DNA of 64,000 bases from Dryomyza anilis (taxonomy: Eukaryota > Arthropoda > Insecta > Diptera > Dryomyzidae). Location of the stretch: assembly GCA_951804985.1 (NCBI GenBank), contig OX638135.1, positions 11,136,058 to 11,200,057 of the forward strand, in the 5' to 3' direction. Below the pieces are notes generated by a model. That model made no database searches, was not told the DNA's origin, and saw only the letters and a list, made by a program, of their open reading frames with translations. Within the stretch, counting starts at the first letter, position 1, and each line of letters opens with the position of its first letter. Both the position numbers and the translations under genes were made by a program. This document shows, in pieces, positions 10,756 to 20,317 of the stretch.

Positions 10756-12646
10756 TATCTAAAAATTTTCCTATAACACCGCTTAAAACAGATGAAATTA
10801 AAATTGGAATAAATCCTCCTCGTTGGATTAGATGTTTTCTCTTTGATCGTAAAACAGTTTTTGAGCAGCAACGTTTTCTAATGACATTTTTATATGATTT
10901 TAACTTTACTAGATCGTTTTCTTCCTGTAAAGATGAGAACGGAAATCTAGTGACAGATATCCAGAGCACACTGAAAATATGGAGGGATCACTTCTCTAAA
11001 CTGCTGACCGGTGATGATGGCCTCAATTCCACCGATAGAGAAGCAAACCCGGCAACCCCAGTACTTGATGACGACGTTGAGATTCCGCCACCCGACCATG
11101 ACGAGGTCAGAACAGCCATTGTTCGGCTGAAAAACAACAAAGCCGCAGGTGCTGATGGCCTGCCTGCTGAATTGTTTAAGACCGGAGGCAAAGAGCTAAT
11201 ACAGAGCATGCACTAGCTCGTAAGCAGAATATGGTCGGATGAAAGCATGCCAAGTGACTGGAACCTCAGTGTACTCTGCCCAATCCTTAAGAAAGGGGAT
11301 CCCACTATCTGCGCCAACTACCGTGGGATCAGCCTACTCAATATCGCATACAAGGTTCTATCGTGTTATGTGAAAGACTGAAGCCCATCGTCAACAGACT
11401 GATTGGACCTTATCAGTGCGGCTTCAGACCTGGAAAGTCCACCATAGACCAGATTTTCACATTGCGCCTAATTATACGCCGCAATGTCTGAGTTCGGTAT
11501 ACCTGCGAAACTTATAAGGCTTTGCAGGATGACCCTGGGCAACACACGTTGCTCAGTGAGAATAGGAAAAGACCTCTCCGAGCCATTTCATACCGAACGA
11601 GGTTTCAGACAGGGTGACTCCATATCGTGCGACTTTTTTAACTTATTGATGGAGAAAATAGTTCGAGCTGCCGAACTCCGTCAAAGCGGCACTATCCTCA
11701 ACAAAAGTGTCATGCTGCTCGCATATGCCGACGATATTGATATCATTGGCAGGAGCACACGAGCAGTCAGCGCAGCATTCTCCAGATTGGAGAAAGAGTC
11801 GCGTCGAATGGGTCTAGCGGTGAACGAGGACAAGACGAAGTTCCTTGTGCAACAAGCAAAAAAGAGTCCGTGCGTCTTGGACAAAAAGCTGATTTTGACA
11901 CCTACAAGTTCGACATTGCGAAGGACTTCGTCTATCTGGGATCCAGCGTAAACAGCAACAACGACGTCATCCTGGAGATCAAACGGAGAATAACTCTTGC
12001 CAACAGGTGGTACTTTGGGCTCAGTAGGCAATTGAGAAGCAGGGCCCTCTCTCGCCGGACAAAAATAACGCTCTACAAGTCACTCATCATGCCCGTCCTA
12101 CTTTATGGTGCAGAAACATGGACGCTGGCCATCACCGATGAGAGAGTACTGGGAGCGTTCGAGAGAAAGATTCTCCGTAAAATCTTTGGCCCTATCTGCT
12201 TTGCTAACGAGTATCGAATCAGGATGAACCACGAGCTGTATGAGTTATTCGACGACATTGACATAGTCTAGGTCATGTCGAACGAATGGATGAAAACACT
12301 CCAGCCAAGAAGGTGCTTGAATCGAAACTCGAAGGTGGACAGCGTAGAAGAGGGCGTCCAAATCTGCGTTGGAAAGACCTAGTTGAGGACAACCTGGCAA
12401 CGCTTGGTATTTCTAACTGGCGTCAGCGCGCGCAAAGCAGATCCGACTGGCGCGCTTCATCTCAGCGGCCAAAACCGACCCACGGTTGTAAGGGCCATTT
12501 AAGTAAGTAAGTAAGATCGTTTTTCTTTACATTATGATTTTTATGTAAAATATTAAATGCAATTTCATTAATAGCTTTTATAAGATTATCATCCGCATTT
12601 TTTAGAATTGCATTTCGCAATTTAGGTTTCGCATTTTTAAGAACAT
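10748..12646 (-). pseudogene. Small basic Maverick protein, split by an RTE insertion
   Basis: The reading frame lies in two pieces: 12646 to about 12515 (KPKLRNAILKNADDNLIKAI and onward) and 10921 to 10748 (LVKLKSYKNVIRKRC..., then KHLIQRGGFIPILISSVLSG, stop). They join in frame once the RTE-like insertion and one copy of its duplication are removed. The protein is about 100 residues, Lys/Arg-rich, with a C-terminal Gly/Leu/Ile hydrophobic stretch that could be a membrane-active segment. Small proteins of this pattern occur between the ATPase and SKLVLL-type genes of other Mavericks. One base seems missing just after the start. Its function is unknown; adenovirus-like core or minor capsid peptides are the nearest analogy, weakly. 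Confidence 0.6.
10922..12513 (+). mobile_element. 5'-truncated RTE-like non-LTR retrotransposon inside Maverick
   Basis: It begins abruptly at TTCCTGTAAAGATGAG, which corresponds to about 61613 of the longer copy at 60599-63343, and ends GGGCCATTTAAGTAAGTAAG, a (TAAG)n tail. The flanking duplication is AGATCGTTTTCTT at 10911-10923 and the same with one extra T at 12514-12527. It carries reverse transcriptase blocks (NNKAAGADGLPAELF, CANYRGI, GFRPGKSTIDQ, ERGFRQGDS, LAYADDIDIIG) and the C-terminal block RGRPNLRWKD. Deletions (one of about 80 bp near 11470), a TAG at 11215 and frameshifts near 11850 and 12270 kill it. Clade assignment to RTE is by overall resemblance. Confidence 0.85.
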
Positions 12647-13287
12647 AGAATATATTTGTTCTCCTTCAATCGTTTCCGTTTGTACGTCATTTTGAATTGA
12701 AACAAAGCAATAACAATACTCTTTATTGAAAATGTTAGATCTGAATCTTGTTGTGTAAGATCTATTAATAAATAACCACGAGCACTCTCAGTACAAGTGT
12801 TATATACTCGTACTAATTCTTTATAATTTTCAGGGTAAATTTATCTTGCCAAGCATTGAAATTGTAGTTTATCTCTAGGATTTTTAAACATAACTATATA
12901 TTTTGAATTCAATGATATATCTCTTGTATATGTTCCCTTATGAAGAATATTTTGCGTTACTAAAACAACTGATAAATTTCGGTGATGTGAACCTTTAGTA
13001 AATAGTTCACAAACTTTTTTATTAAATGAGTCTAACATTAAATCATCTAAAATAATTAGTATAGATTCAGTGGCGGAATTCTCAAAGTCATCTGGAATAC
13101 CTTCAATAAAATTAACATTATCAATTTCTGGTAATGAGTTTTTTTCAGCATAACACCAAATTACTTTCGTAATAGGAGAACTAATTAAATGTTTATTGTT
13201 AATAAGATTTATAATAAATGTCAATTTGCCACAACCTGATGGACCACAAACTAACATTGTAAATGGATACACAAATTGATGAAACAT
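12637..13287 (-). pseudogene. ATP: Maverick packaging ATPase (FtsK/HerA type), one stop
   Basis: Putative genome-packaging ATPase related to those of adenovirus-like and PRD1-like viruses. ATG at 13287-13285 gives MFHQFVYPFTMLVCGPSGCGK: the Walker A motif GPSGCGK lies at residues 15-21. Walker B is ILIILDDLM at about residue 77, and a sensor-like VVLVTQN follows. An in-frame TAA at 12841-12843 interrupts the protein after QFQCLAR. The frame then stays open for 67 more codons (YPENYKELVRVYNT and onward) to the TAA at 12637. Total length of about 216 residues is normal for the family, so one nonsense mutation is the only visible defect. Its 3' end overlaps the start of the next minus-strand gene. 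Confidence 0.88.
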
Positions 13288-13400
13288 TGTTCTCTATGCT
13301 ATGACTAACTTCAAATAAAAATATTTGTTGGAAGCATGTATTTTTTATATAAATATAAATTTTTAAAAATCAATCATTTCCATTATTGGCTGAACTCACT

Positions 13401-14261
13401 ATGAGTAAAGAAGTTCTTGTAAATGAATTGCACCGACAAGCAAGAAGAAATTTTAAACGGCGTAGGTTTATACAAAAGGGTATTTCAGATACTTGGCAAA
13501 TTGATCTTGTAGAAGTGATACCTTTTGCAAAGATTAATAAAGGATATAAATATTTACTAACTGTTATAGATGTTTTTTCTAAATACGCATATGCAATTCC
13601 TGTTAAAACCAAAAGTGGAATCGATGTAACCTTAGCTATGCAAAATATTCTGGAAAAAAATAAGAATAAAATTCCAAATAATATTCAATCTGATCAGGAT
13701 AAAGAATTTTTCAATTCACATTTTAAAAAATTAATGAATCGATTTGAAATAAACCATTATCATACATTTTCCAATATGAAGGCTTCAATAATTGAAAGGT
13801 TTAATAGAACTTTTAAAATTTTAATGTGGAAAGACTTTAGTCTTCAAGGTACTTATAAATGGTTAGAATTGATTACAAAAAATATAAATATATATAATAA
13901 TAAATATCATCGTAGTATTAAAATGTCTCCAAAAAATGTCAATAAATCTAATCAAAAAATGCTTTTAAATACAGTTTACAATCATAATAAAACATTTAAG
14001 ATGAGCAAATTAAAAATTGGAGATGATGTTCGAATTAGTAAATATAAAGGCACTTTCTATAAAGCATATGAATCCAATTATCAAGGAGAATTAATAAAAG
14101 GAGGATTTTATGAAGAAGAATTACTTAAAACAGAAACATCAAATACTTATCTAGTTGAAAAGGTTATAAAAAGAAAAAAGGATATGGTATATGTCAAATG
14201 GTTAGGTTTTGGAAGTGAACATAATTCATGGATCAATAAAAACGATTTATTAACTAAGTAA
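13401..14261 (+). CDS. INT: Maverick retrovirus-like integrase with chromodomain
   Basis: DDE integrase that inserts the transposon, making the 6-bp duplication. Intact ORF of 286 residues from ATG 13401 (MSKEVLVNEL). The catalytic triad is visible: WQIDLVEV (first Asp), NIQSDQDKEF (second Asp) and ASIIERFNRT (Glu), with DVFSKYAYAIPVKTK between the first two. An SH3-like or linker region follows (KMSKLKIGDDVRISKYKG). The C-terminus is a chromodomain: YLVEKVIKRKKDMVYVKWLG, then HNSW. An N-terminal HHCC zinc module is not seen. This is the best preserved gene of the element. It is divergent from the ATPase gene, with starts 115 bp apart, so the 13288-13400 gap probably holds a bidirectional promoter (inference). 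Confidence 0.93.
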   Translation: MSKEVLVNELHRQARRNFKRRRFIQKGISDTWQIDLVEVIPFAKINKGYKYLLTVIDVFSKYAYAIPVKTKSGIDVTLAMQNILEKNKNKIPNNIQSDQDKEFFNSHFKKLMNRFEINHYHTFSNMKASIIERFNRTFKILMWKDFSLQGTYKWLELITKNINIYNNKYHRSIKMSPKNVNKSNQKMLLNTVYNHNKTFKMSKLKIGDDVRISKYKGTFYKAYESNYQGELIKGGFYEEELLKTETSNTYLVEKVIKRKKDMVYVKWLGFGSEHNSWINKNDLLTK

Positions 14262-14364
14262 ACTATATTTAATTTATTATAATTATGTTGTTCAAATATT
14301 TATATAAATAAAGTGATTTTTAATAAAAAACTAGCATTCTTATTAAAACATTTGAAAATAAAAG
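14262..14364 (+). other. AT-rich spacer between integrase and penton-like gene
   Basis: Short spacer with AATAAA-like hexamers (AATAAAG near 14308), suitable as the integrase polyadenylation signal. No ORF is visible. Confidence 0.4.
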
Positions 14365-15216
14365 ATGGGTGATTCCAGTTTTTTTTATGTTACTTTATTA
14401 TGTAATAATTCCGCAAATATCTATGAAAATACTAAATCTACATTTACAAATTTATTAAAATAATCTTTGATTTTAAATGAAAACTGGGTTGTAGGTTTAA
14501 CAGAAATTTCATTTCAATTTGTTAATAACCCATCTACATTTGAAGTATCTCGAAATTTGAATAAAAGGGATATTTTGAAATCAACTTTAAAGTTAAATAA
14601 AAGTAATATCAAAAATGTAAATAGTGATCTAAATGTAGATAAAAAAATAAATACTATCCCTATTACATATTTAAATTTCATGGATAAAATAAATCAAGCT
14701 CTCACGAATAGAGAAGAAAAACCACAAATTGCAGAAAATCAACTCAATGTCAATTCTAATCCTGAGACAGTTGTAATAAAAAAAAATAAAGATGAGTTGA
14801 ATATCGATAGCAAAAAAGATAAAAGTTTAAAATTAATAACTGAAAAATTAGACATTCAAGATAGTATAAATGAAAACCCTGAGTTGGTTGGCGTAAAAAG
14901 CAGTATTAATAGACACTTTGTATCGGAGAATACAATACTTAAAATGTTAGATGTTATATCGAATTCTTATGAAAAATTTAATTCACATACAAGTTATAAA
15001 TTAAGATCTAGCGAGCTATACAACCTAGTGTTTGTGTACACAGACATTATTAAACCCAGATATGTAGGCGATCAAAAAATAAAATGCTTAAAAATATGTC
15101 CATGTTTAAATGAAATAAATTATATTCACTTTAAAAATATTGAATATTATCCATTGGAATCTTCAAATATAAATAATATTTCTATAATGATACGAGATGA
15201 TGAAGGAAGAAAATAA
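14365..15216 (+). pseudogene. Maverick minor capsid (penton-like) protein, one stop, degraded
   Basis: ATG at 14365 gives MGDSSFFYVTLLCNNSANIY. An in-frame TAA at 14461-14463 (codon 33) is followed in the same frame by NENWVVGLTEISFQF. The pattern FYVTL-x-NSS then W-x-VGL-x-EI is the N-terminus of a protein seen in most Polintons and interpreted as a jelly-roll minor capsid or penton protein. The middle is a Lys/Asn/Asp-rich low-complexity insert (residues 80-170). The C-terminal part regains order (LVFVYTDIIKPRYVGDQKIK, then EINYIHFKNIEYYPL), also typical of the family. The family protein is usually longer, so part of it may be missing. It sits between integrase and capsid genes, all on the plus strand. 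Confidence 0.72.
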
Positions 15217-15313
15217 ATATTATGTCGAATGAATTCCCCGTTTATTGCACGTTACATTTTCGTAATATAAAAGAAGCTTCATAAGTTGTACTGATATCAT
15301 TTATATGTAAATC

Positions 15314-16357
15314 ATGGACAAGATTTATTCTGAGTACTATCTTAATCAATCCGGATCAAATTTGGATAATATAGGAGATATATACCATTCTCCTAGAATT
15401 GTTCAATATGGTCGTGCAATTGGTTCATTTTTTTCGGCCTTGTATACACATCTAAAACCTCTAATGAAAACTGGATTAAATGCTTTAAAAAACCTTTCAC
15501 TCGAAATTGGAAAATCAGTTTTGGAAGAGTTAGGTACTAAACCCATAAAAACTATATTAACTGAACAGGGTAAAAAGGCTGTTCGAAATTTAAAAGAAAA
15601 AGTTATTAGCAAAATTAGAAATATACAAGATGGGAATGGAAAATTCAAACGACTAAAGAAAAAAGATCATATGAAAACTAATCGTTCTAGAAGAAGGAAG
15701 TTTACTGTTAATTTATTTATGATGGCAGGATTTATTGAATGTATGAAAAGTGAATTAGATCTTTTTGAGTCACCACCTGTACAAACTAGCATAATTAAAA
15801 CAGAGGAGGTATCATATAGTCCAATAGCAACAATTGACAACTCCATTCACCCCGGCAATCATTCTCTACTGTTAGATAATGTTATAATTGGACAACTTCA
15901 AAATTTCTTAATATTTGGTATGGTAACTAATAAAGCATATACTGGTGATCGTTCGGAAAATCCGTATAACTTTCGCCATTTCAATTTACAAAGATTTAAT
16001 TTAGTTGTAAATGGAGTACAAGTACCAGCACAGCCGATTGAATTTGATTATAAACATGGACGTATAAGTACAAGGGGATATCAAACCTTATTTAAAGGTA
16101 CTGCCATACATTACTTTGATAAGGGACATCAAATAACTAAAGAATTATTTGATAACGGATATTTCTTACTTGCATTTGATTTAACACCAGATCATTACAA
16201 TAACTCACACTGTGGAAACTTAATAAATCATGGTACAATACGAATTGAAGGTCGTTTCAGTGAAGCACTTTCAGAAGCAATTACGTGTTTAGCATATTGT
16301 GAGTTTGATAGTGTTTTGGAAATTGATAAAAATCGTACTGTATTACAATCATTATGA
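15314..16357 (+). CDS. Fusion of Maverick core-like protein and truncated major capsid protein
   Basis: One open frame of 347 residues that reads as two Maverick genes. Residues 1-130 (MDKIYSEYYLNQSGSN, then GRAIGSFFSALYTHLKPLMK and a Lys-rich tail) match a small basic protein usually encoded just upstream of the capsid gene. From about residue 136 (MMAGFIECMKSELDLFESPP, positions 15719 onward) it matches the start of the double-jelly-roll major capsid protein. The capsid part is only about 210 residues, against 450 or more usually. After the SYSPIATIDN region it jumps to the C-terminal half (NPYNFRHFNLQRFNL, VPAQPIEFDY, LLAFDLTPD, EFDSVLEIDKNRTV), so most of the N-terminal jelly roll is deleted. 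The stop overlaps the protease ATG (ATGA at 16354). Confidence 0.8.
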   Translation: MDKIYSEYYLNQSGSNLDNIGDIYHSPRIVQYGRAIGSFFSALYTHLKPLMKTGLNALKNLSLEIGKSVLEELGTKPIKTILTEQGKKAVRNLKEKVISKIRNIQDGNGKFKRLKKKDHMKTNRSRRRKFTVNLFMMAGFIECMKSELDLFESPPVQTSIIKTEEVSYSPIATIDNSIHPGNHSLLLDNVIIGQLQNFLIFGMVTNKAYTGDRSENPYNFRHFNLQRFNLVVNGVQVPAQPIEFDYKHGRISTRGYQTLFKGTAIHYFDKGHQITKELFDNGYFLLAFDLTPDHYNNSHCGNLINHGTIRIEGRFSEALSEAITCLAYCEFDSVLEIDKNRTVLQSL

Positions 16358-16774
16358 ATACAAGTAATATAGAAAATATTTTATATAAAAATTTAGTAAC
16401 TAAGAAAAATTTTAAAGGAGTTTTTGCATCAAATCAGCTACCTAGAAATCGATTAAAAAAGCCAGCATTTTATATTGTGAATATGGATTCATCATTTAAA
16501 CCAGGATTGGATTGTAATATATTTTCCTCAAAATGGGCCGGCTGAATATTTTTGTTCTGCAGGGAGTTCACCTATTAAACCATTTATAAATTTTATTCAA
16601 ACCAATGCATCCACATTTATTAAAAGCAATTTCCGATTACAAAGTGAAATTTCAATGTTATGCGGTGTTTATTGCTGTATATTTATACATTTAAGAAGTA
16701 AAAATATTTTTTTTTATAAGTTCTTTAATTATTTTATATATATTATTATAATTTATATATTAATGATATTTTAG
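16354..16774 (+). pseudogene. PRO: Maverick adenovirus-type cysteine protease, frameshifted
   Basis: Capsid-maturation protease of the adenain/Ulp1 fold. ATG 16354 overlaps the capsid stop. The N-terminal part has NQLPRNRLKKPAFYIVNMDS and SFKPG, matching the substrate-groove region. A frameshift at about 16505 falls exactly where the catalytic His-Trp pair is expected; Trp is retained in the shifted frame but a His is not visible. The shifted frame continues with GPAEYFCSAGSSP, an NFRLQSE block (conserved Gln region) and MLCGVYCC, which holds the catalytic Cys, and ends at TAG 16772-16774. Length of about 140 residues is slightly short of the family norm. The enzyme is presumably inactive. 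Confidence 0.82.
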
Positions 16775-16936
16775 CTGTACATTATTTTAAAAGTATTTTT
16801 AAGTTTCCTATAATAAAAAATAAATAAAACAATTTAATGAAAATAATTTATAAATTTGTCTTTTTATTTATATTATTTAAAATTTTTAAAAATTCATTGA
16901 ATATAGTATAATAAAAACATTATTAATAATAAACAA
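16775..16936. other. AT-rich convergent gap, right end of Maverick
   Basis: No ORF of note. Very AT-rich, with AATAAA-type signals on both strands (AAATAAATAAAAC near 16820) between the convergent protease and Cys-rich genes. Confidence 0.45.
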
Positions 16937-17214
16937 TTATTTTGTATATTTTATTCTATAATATAATTTTATTAGCTTATCAATGTCTTTGCATTCCTTG
17001 TCATAATAATAACAACCACATGTATCTGGTCCCTCCGTTAAGTCATCTGTGACCCATGGACAGCTCTTATAATGTACTCCGTGAATAGTTAATATTTTTT
17101 CCATATACTGGTAATGCTTACAATAAGGGATAAACTTAATAAACTGTTTTTTATGATCGTCAAATAAAATATTTTAAATCCTTTTAAAAACTTTTTTACT
17201 TTTATAACTTCCAT
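16937..17214 (-). pseudogene. Cys-rich small Maverick gene, one frameshift
   Basis: Minus-strand gene whose ATG (17214-17212) abuts the inner edge of the right TIR. The first 14 codons (MEVIKVKKFLKGF...) are in one frame. A frameshift near 17165 leads to a coherent stretch of about 75 residues (FDDHKKQFIKFIPYCKHYQY, then HYKSCPWVTDD, then TCGCYYYDKECKD) ending at TAA 16937-16939. The Cys/His spacing suggests a small zinc-binding domain; I do not recognise a family. By position it mirrors the 5686 gene at the other end and probably uses the TIR as promoter. Confidence 0.6.
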
Positions 17215-18356
17215 AATAGTATTTTTTCCTATCAAATTGTAATGTAGTCGATAAATAACTTTAATTCAAATTTCGATCCATTTATATATAATGGATATCT
17301 CTTTAAAATGAGTTAAAAGATAATTCCATTAGTATAAATATACTCAATTAAAATTTTAAAGAGAGTATATAAAATTTGACTCAAGAAAAAACTAAATAAA
17401 ATTAAACATGTTTTAACAAGTTCAATCATTAAAACTTATAGTATGTTGTTTAAAAATTGATCCCAATGGAGCATTATTGCTCCATGCAAATTTAAATAAA
17501 AATGATCCCAATGGAGTCTTATGGCCCATTCATTCATATAAGCAAATAGTCTTATGGCCCATTCATTCATATAAGCAAATTAAACGAATTAAATGACCAT
17601 GACTTTGTAAAATAAAAATATACTACAATATCCATTATAGTAAAATTCACCTTGAATTAAATATTTGCCAATGCATTAATGCAGAAGTGCATTTACCTGT
17701 TTACAACAAAAAAATTACCCACCAAAAAATATATGTCTAATAACAACATTCATTCATATAGCCATGTTTTAAATTACAATCTTCGTTCCTCAACAAAGTT
17801 TTAAATTGAACCCTTTGTTCCTCAACTCTCTTGATGATCATGCAAAATAAATCATCAAGCATAAAACTAAAATTTTAATTGCTTCTATAACATATACAAC
17901 AACAAAATTATTACGTACATATATCTAAGTTTATAAATATTTCCATTAAAAATGCTTACTCCGAAATAATTATCCCAAGAACAATATGAGTTCCAAATTT
18001 ACTCTTTACGGCTGCATGCCTTCATAACATACATATAATATATATGTATGTATCAACATTAACAACATATGTTAAAATGTCATCCAATTGCTCCATGCCA
18101 TTATAATGTATATAGTATACATATAATACACCTGAAATTATACTAACAACTACTCTGTTACAAAATGATCCCTTTTGAAAACAATAACAACACCTCTGTT
18201 AAAAAATTATCCGAATTGAAATACACTAACAACTACTCTGTTAAAAAGTGATCCCTATTGAAAACAATAACAACATCTCTGTTAAAAAATGCTCCTCATG
18301 GGGCCTTATGGCTCCATGGAGCCTCTTTGAGCCAGAACCGGCGCAAACGTACTACT
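17215..18356 (-). repeat. Right terminal inverted repeat of Maverick
   Basis: Reverse complement of the left TIR over about 1.14 kb with few differences. Outer end is CGTACTACT. The inner homology ends at TTTTTTCCTATC (about 17221), a few bases from the ATG of the Cys-rich gene. Confidence 0.92.
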
Positions 18357-18362
18357 AGCATG

Positions 18363-20317
18363 CCTTAATCAGAGCTATACCCCCCTCACATGGCAAGAAT
18401 CAAGAGTAGTTTTCATACCTAAGCCGAGTAAATAAACCTACTCAACCTATAAGTCTAATGTCCTTCCTACTGAAAACAATGGAACGCATATGCGACACCA
18501 TGGTTAAGGAAAAAGTCCCTTATGAGCAGCTGAAGTTTAAGCAACATGAGGTAGTTAACAAAATTGAAAGGTCTATCGACCTAAAAGGACTCACTCTAGC
18601 AGCCTTCATAGATGTTGAGGGTGCTTTTAATAACGTTCACACTGACACACAGATCTCGTCCCTTGCCTCCTTTGACGTAGACCTGGCTATTTTACACTGG
18701 GTACGTCATATGTTGTGGAACAGATCCATCACTTGTCAGCAGGGCAATATTACCCTAAGGGGAAGGGTGTTTCGCGGTACCCCACAGGGTGGCATTCTCT
18801 CACCGCTACTCTGGGTCGTCACCATAAACAGTCTCCTAAGAAGACTAACCGAGGCTGGTTTACATGCTGTCTGCTACGCAGACGACATCGCCATCCTTGC
18901 CTCGGGGACACATCCTCTTCTCCCTTCTAGACGAATCCAAGAAGCCTTGGATATCTCGGCTGAATGGTCATCACCTATGGGATTAAATATAAACCCCCCA
19001 AAAAACTGAAATCAGTCTCTTTACTAGGAAAAGGAAGCCACCTAGCTATCCTCTTCCACAGGTAAACGGAGAGATACTGGCACTTACAGGTCAAGTCAAG
19101 TACCTTGGAGTTATCTTGGATTCTAAACTTAACTGGAAGGCACAAATAGCTAGCAGAGCCACAAAAGCCGTTAGGGTTTGGGCAACCTGCAGAAGATGTA
19201 TTGGTCCAATCTGGGGACTTCGACCAAAGATGACCCACTGGATTTTCACCAGCGTTGTACGACCAATACTCACATATACGTCACTTGTATGGTGGACAGC
19301 TTTGGGACGAAAATGTAACATCAAACCACTCGAGAAAGTGCAACGGGCGTGTTGTCTCGGCATTTCAGGTGCGATGTCTACCACTTCGACCAAAGCTATT
19401 GAGACTATTCTAAACATACGCCCAATACAAATTCAAGTTAAATATGAGGCCGCGGTCGCAGCGGCTCGACTAAACATCCTTGGGGGATGGCTCAATTCCG
19501 AGACATTAACCAATCACCAAACCATAATTAACTCAATTCCTAATACAGTTTCTACAGGTAATTGGAACTGCGACCGCATCCCGGAGGAAACCAATCATAC
19601 CGCCGCAAAGTTCGCTTTCCCGACTAGGGAGGAATGGGACAACGGCCAAGTATTGTCTAGCAATCCGGGGATCCACCTCTACACTGACGGATCAAAACTA
19701 AACGGTCACACTGGAGCGGGCTTTTTCTGTGAAGCCTTTTCTGCAAAAGAAAGCCTTCGTCTGCATGACCACAACACCGTCATTCAGTCGGAAGTAGTGG
19801 CTATAACAGAAGGGGCTAAATTTATACAAAGCACTCACTGTGTAGACAAGTGTATTAAAATTTTCTCAGACAGCCAAGCTGCCATTAGAGCTTTATCCAC
19901 GGACAAGGTGGTTCCAGAGTTGTTCTACAATGTAAAGTGGTTCTACAATGTAAAGAGGCCCTTGCTGTTCTCTTACTTGTTAACACTGTGGACATTATCT
20001 GGGTTCCAGGACACTGTAACATTGAGGGGAACGAAATAGCCGACGAATTGTCGAGAAATGGATCAGAAATGGACACAATCTCAGTCATAACCGGCAGACC
20101 TTTCCAATTTCTAAAAAACGAGATGAGCTCATGGGCTTATCGACTTCACAAAAAATCATGGAAAGAATCGAGCGAGGGCCAAGCAACTAAATGGCTATGG
20201 GGCCCCCCGAACAAATCCAAAACAAACAAAATTCTAACGCTTAATAAAAAGGAGTTAAAACAATACACAGGCATCCGGAAAATTTGTCAAATCCACGGAA
20301 TTTCTGAACTCCACTGA
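18363..20317 (+). pseudogene. ORF2 C-terminal part: reverse transcriptase and RNase H of LOA-like element
   Basis: Continues ORF2 from 4545: the codons across the Maverick site read on without loss (RLYEA followed by CLNQSYTPLTW). Reverse transcriptase landmarks are VVFIPKPSK, FIDVEGAFNNVH (block A, Asp present), GTPQGGILSPLL and CYADDIAILA (catalytic YADD). RNase H follows: LYTDGSKLNGHTG, QSEVVAITEG, IFSDSQAAI and WVPGHCNIEGNEIADELS, so all four acidic/His motifs are visible. Damage: in-frame stops and a frameshift around 18428-18460, a frameshift near 19003, and one near 19920-19990 where VVPEL(F) is followed by a short local duplication (TTCTACAATGTAAAG twice). Stop at 20315-20317. Confidence 0.88.

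Larger units (their letters stand above)
4546..18356 (+). mobile_element. Maverick/Polinton DNA transposon, about 13.8 kb
   Basis: The element is bounded by long terminal inverted repeats (4546-5685 and 17215-18356) that start with AGTAGTACG, matching the AG start usual for Polintons. The flanks are a 6-bp duplication with one mismatch: GGCATG (4540-4545) and AGCATG (18357-18362). It encodes protein-primed DNA polymerase B, retrovirus-like integrase with a chromodomain, FtsK/HerA-type ATPase, adenovirus-type cysteine protease and capsid-type proteins, plus small genes. The length is near the low end for the group, even though it includes a 1.6-kb RTE fragment. Many genes are broken, so the copy is probably non-autonomous. 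Identification rests on gene content, TIRs and duplication together. Confidence 0.93.

Noticed and set aside
10922..12513. RTE fragment as part of the Maverick gene set
   Set aside because: Target duplication, TAAG tail and near identity with 60599-63343 show it is a separate insertion.
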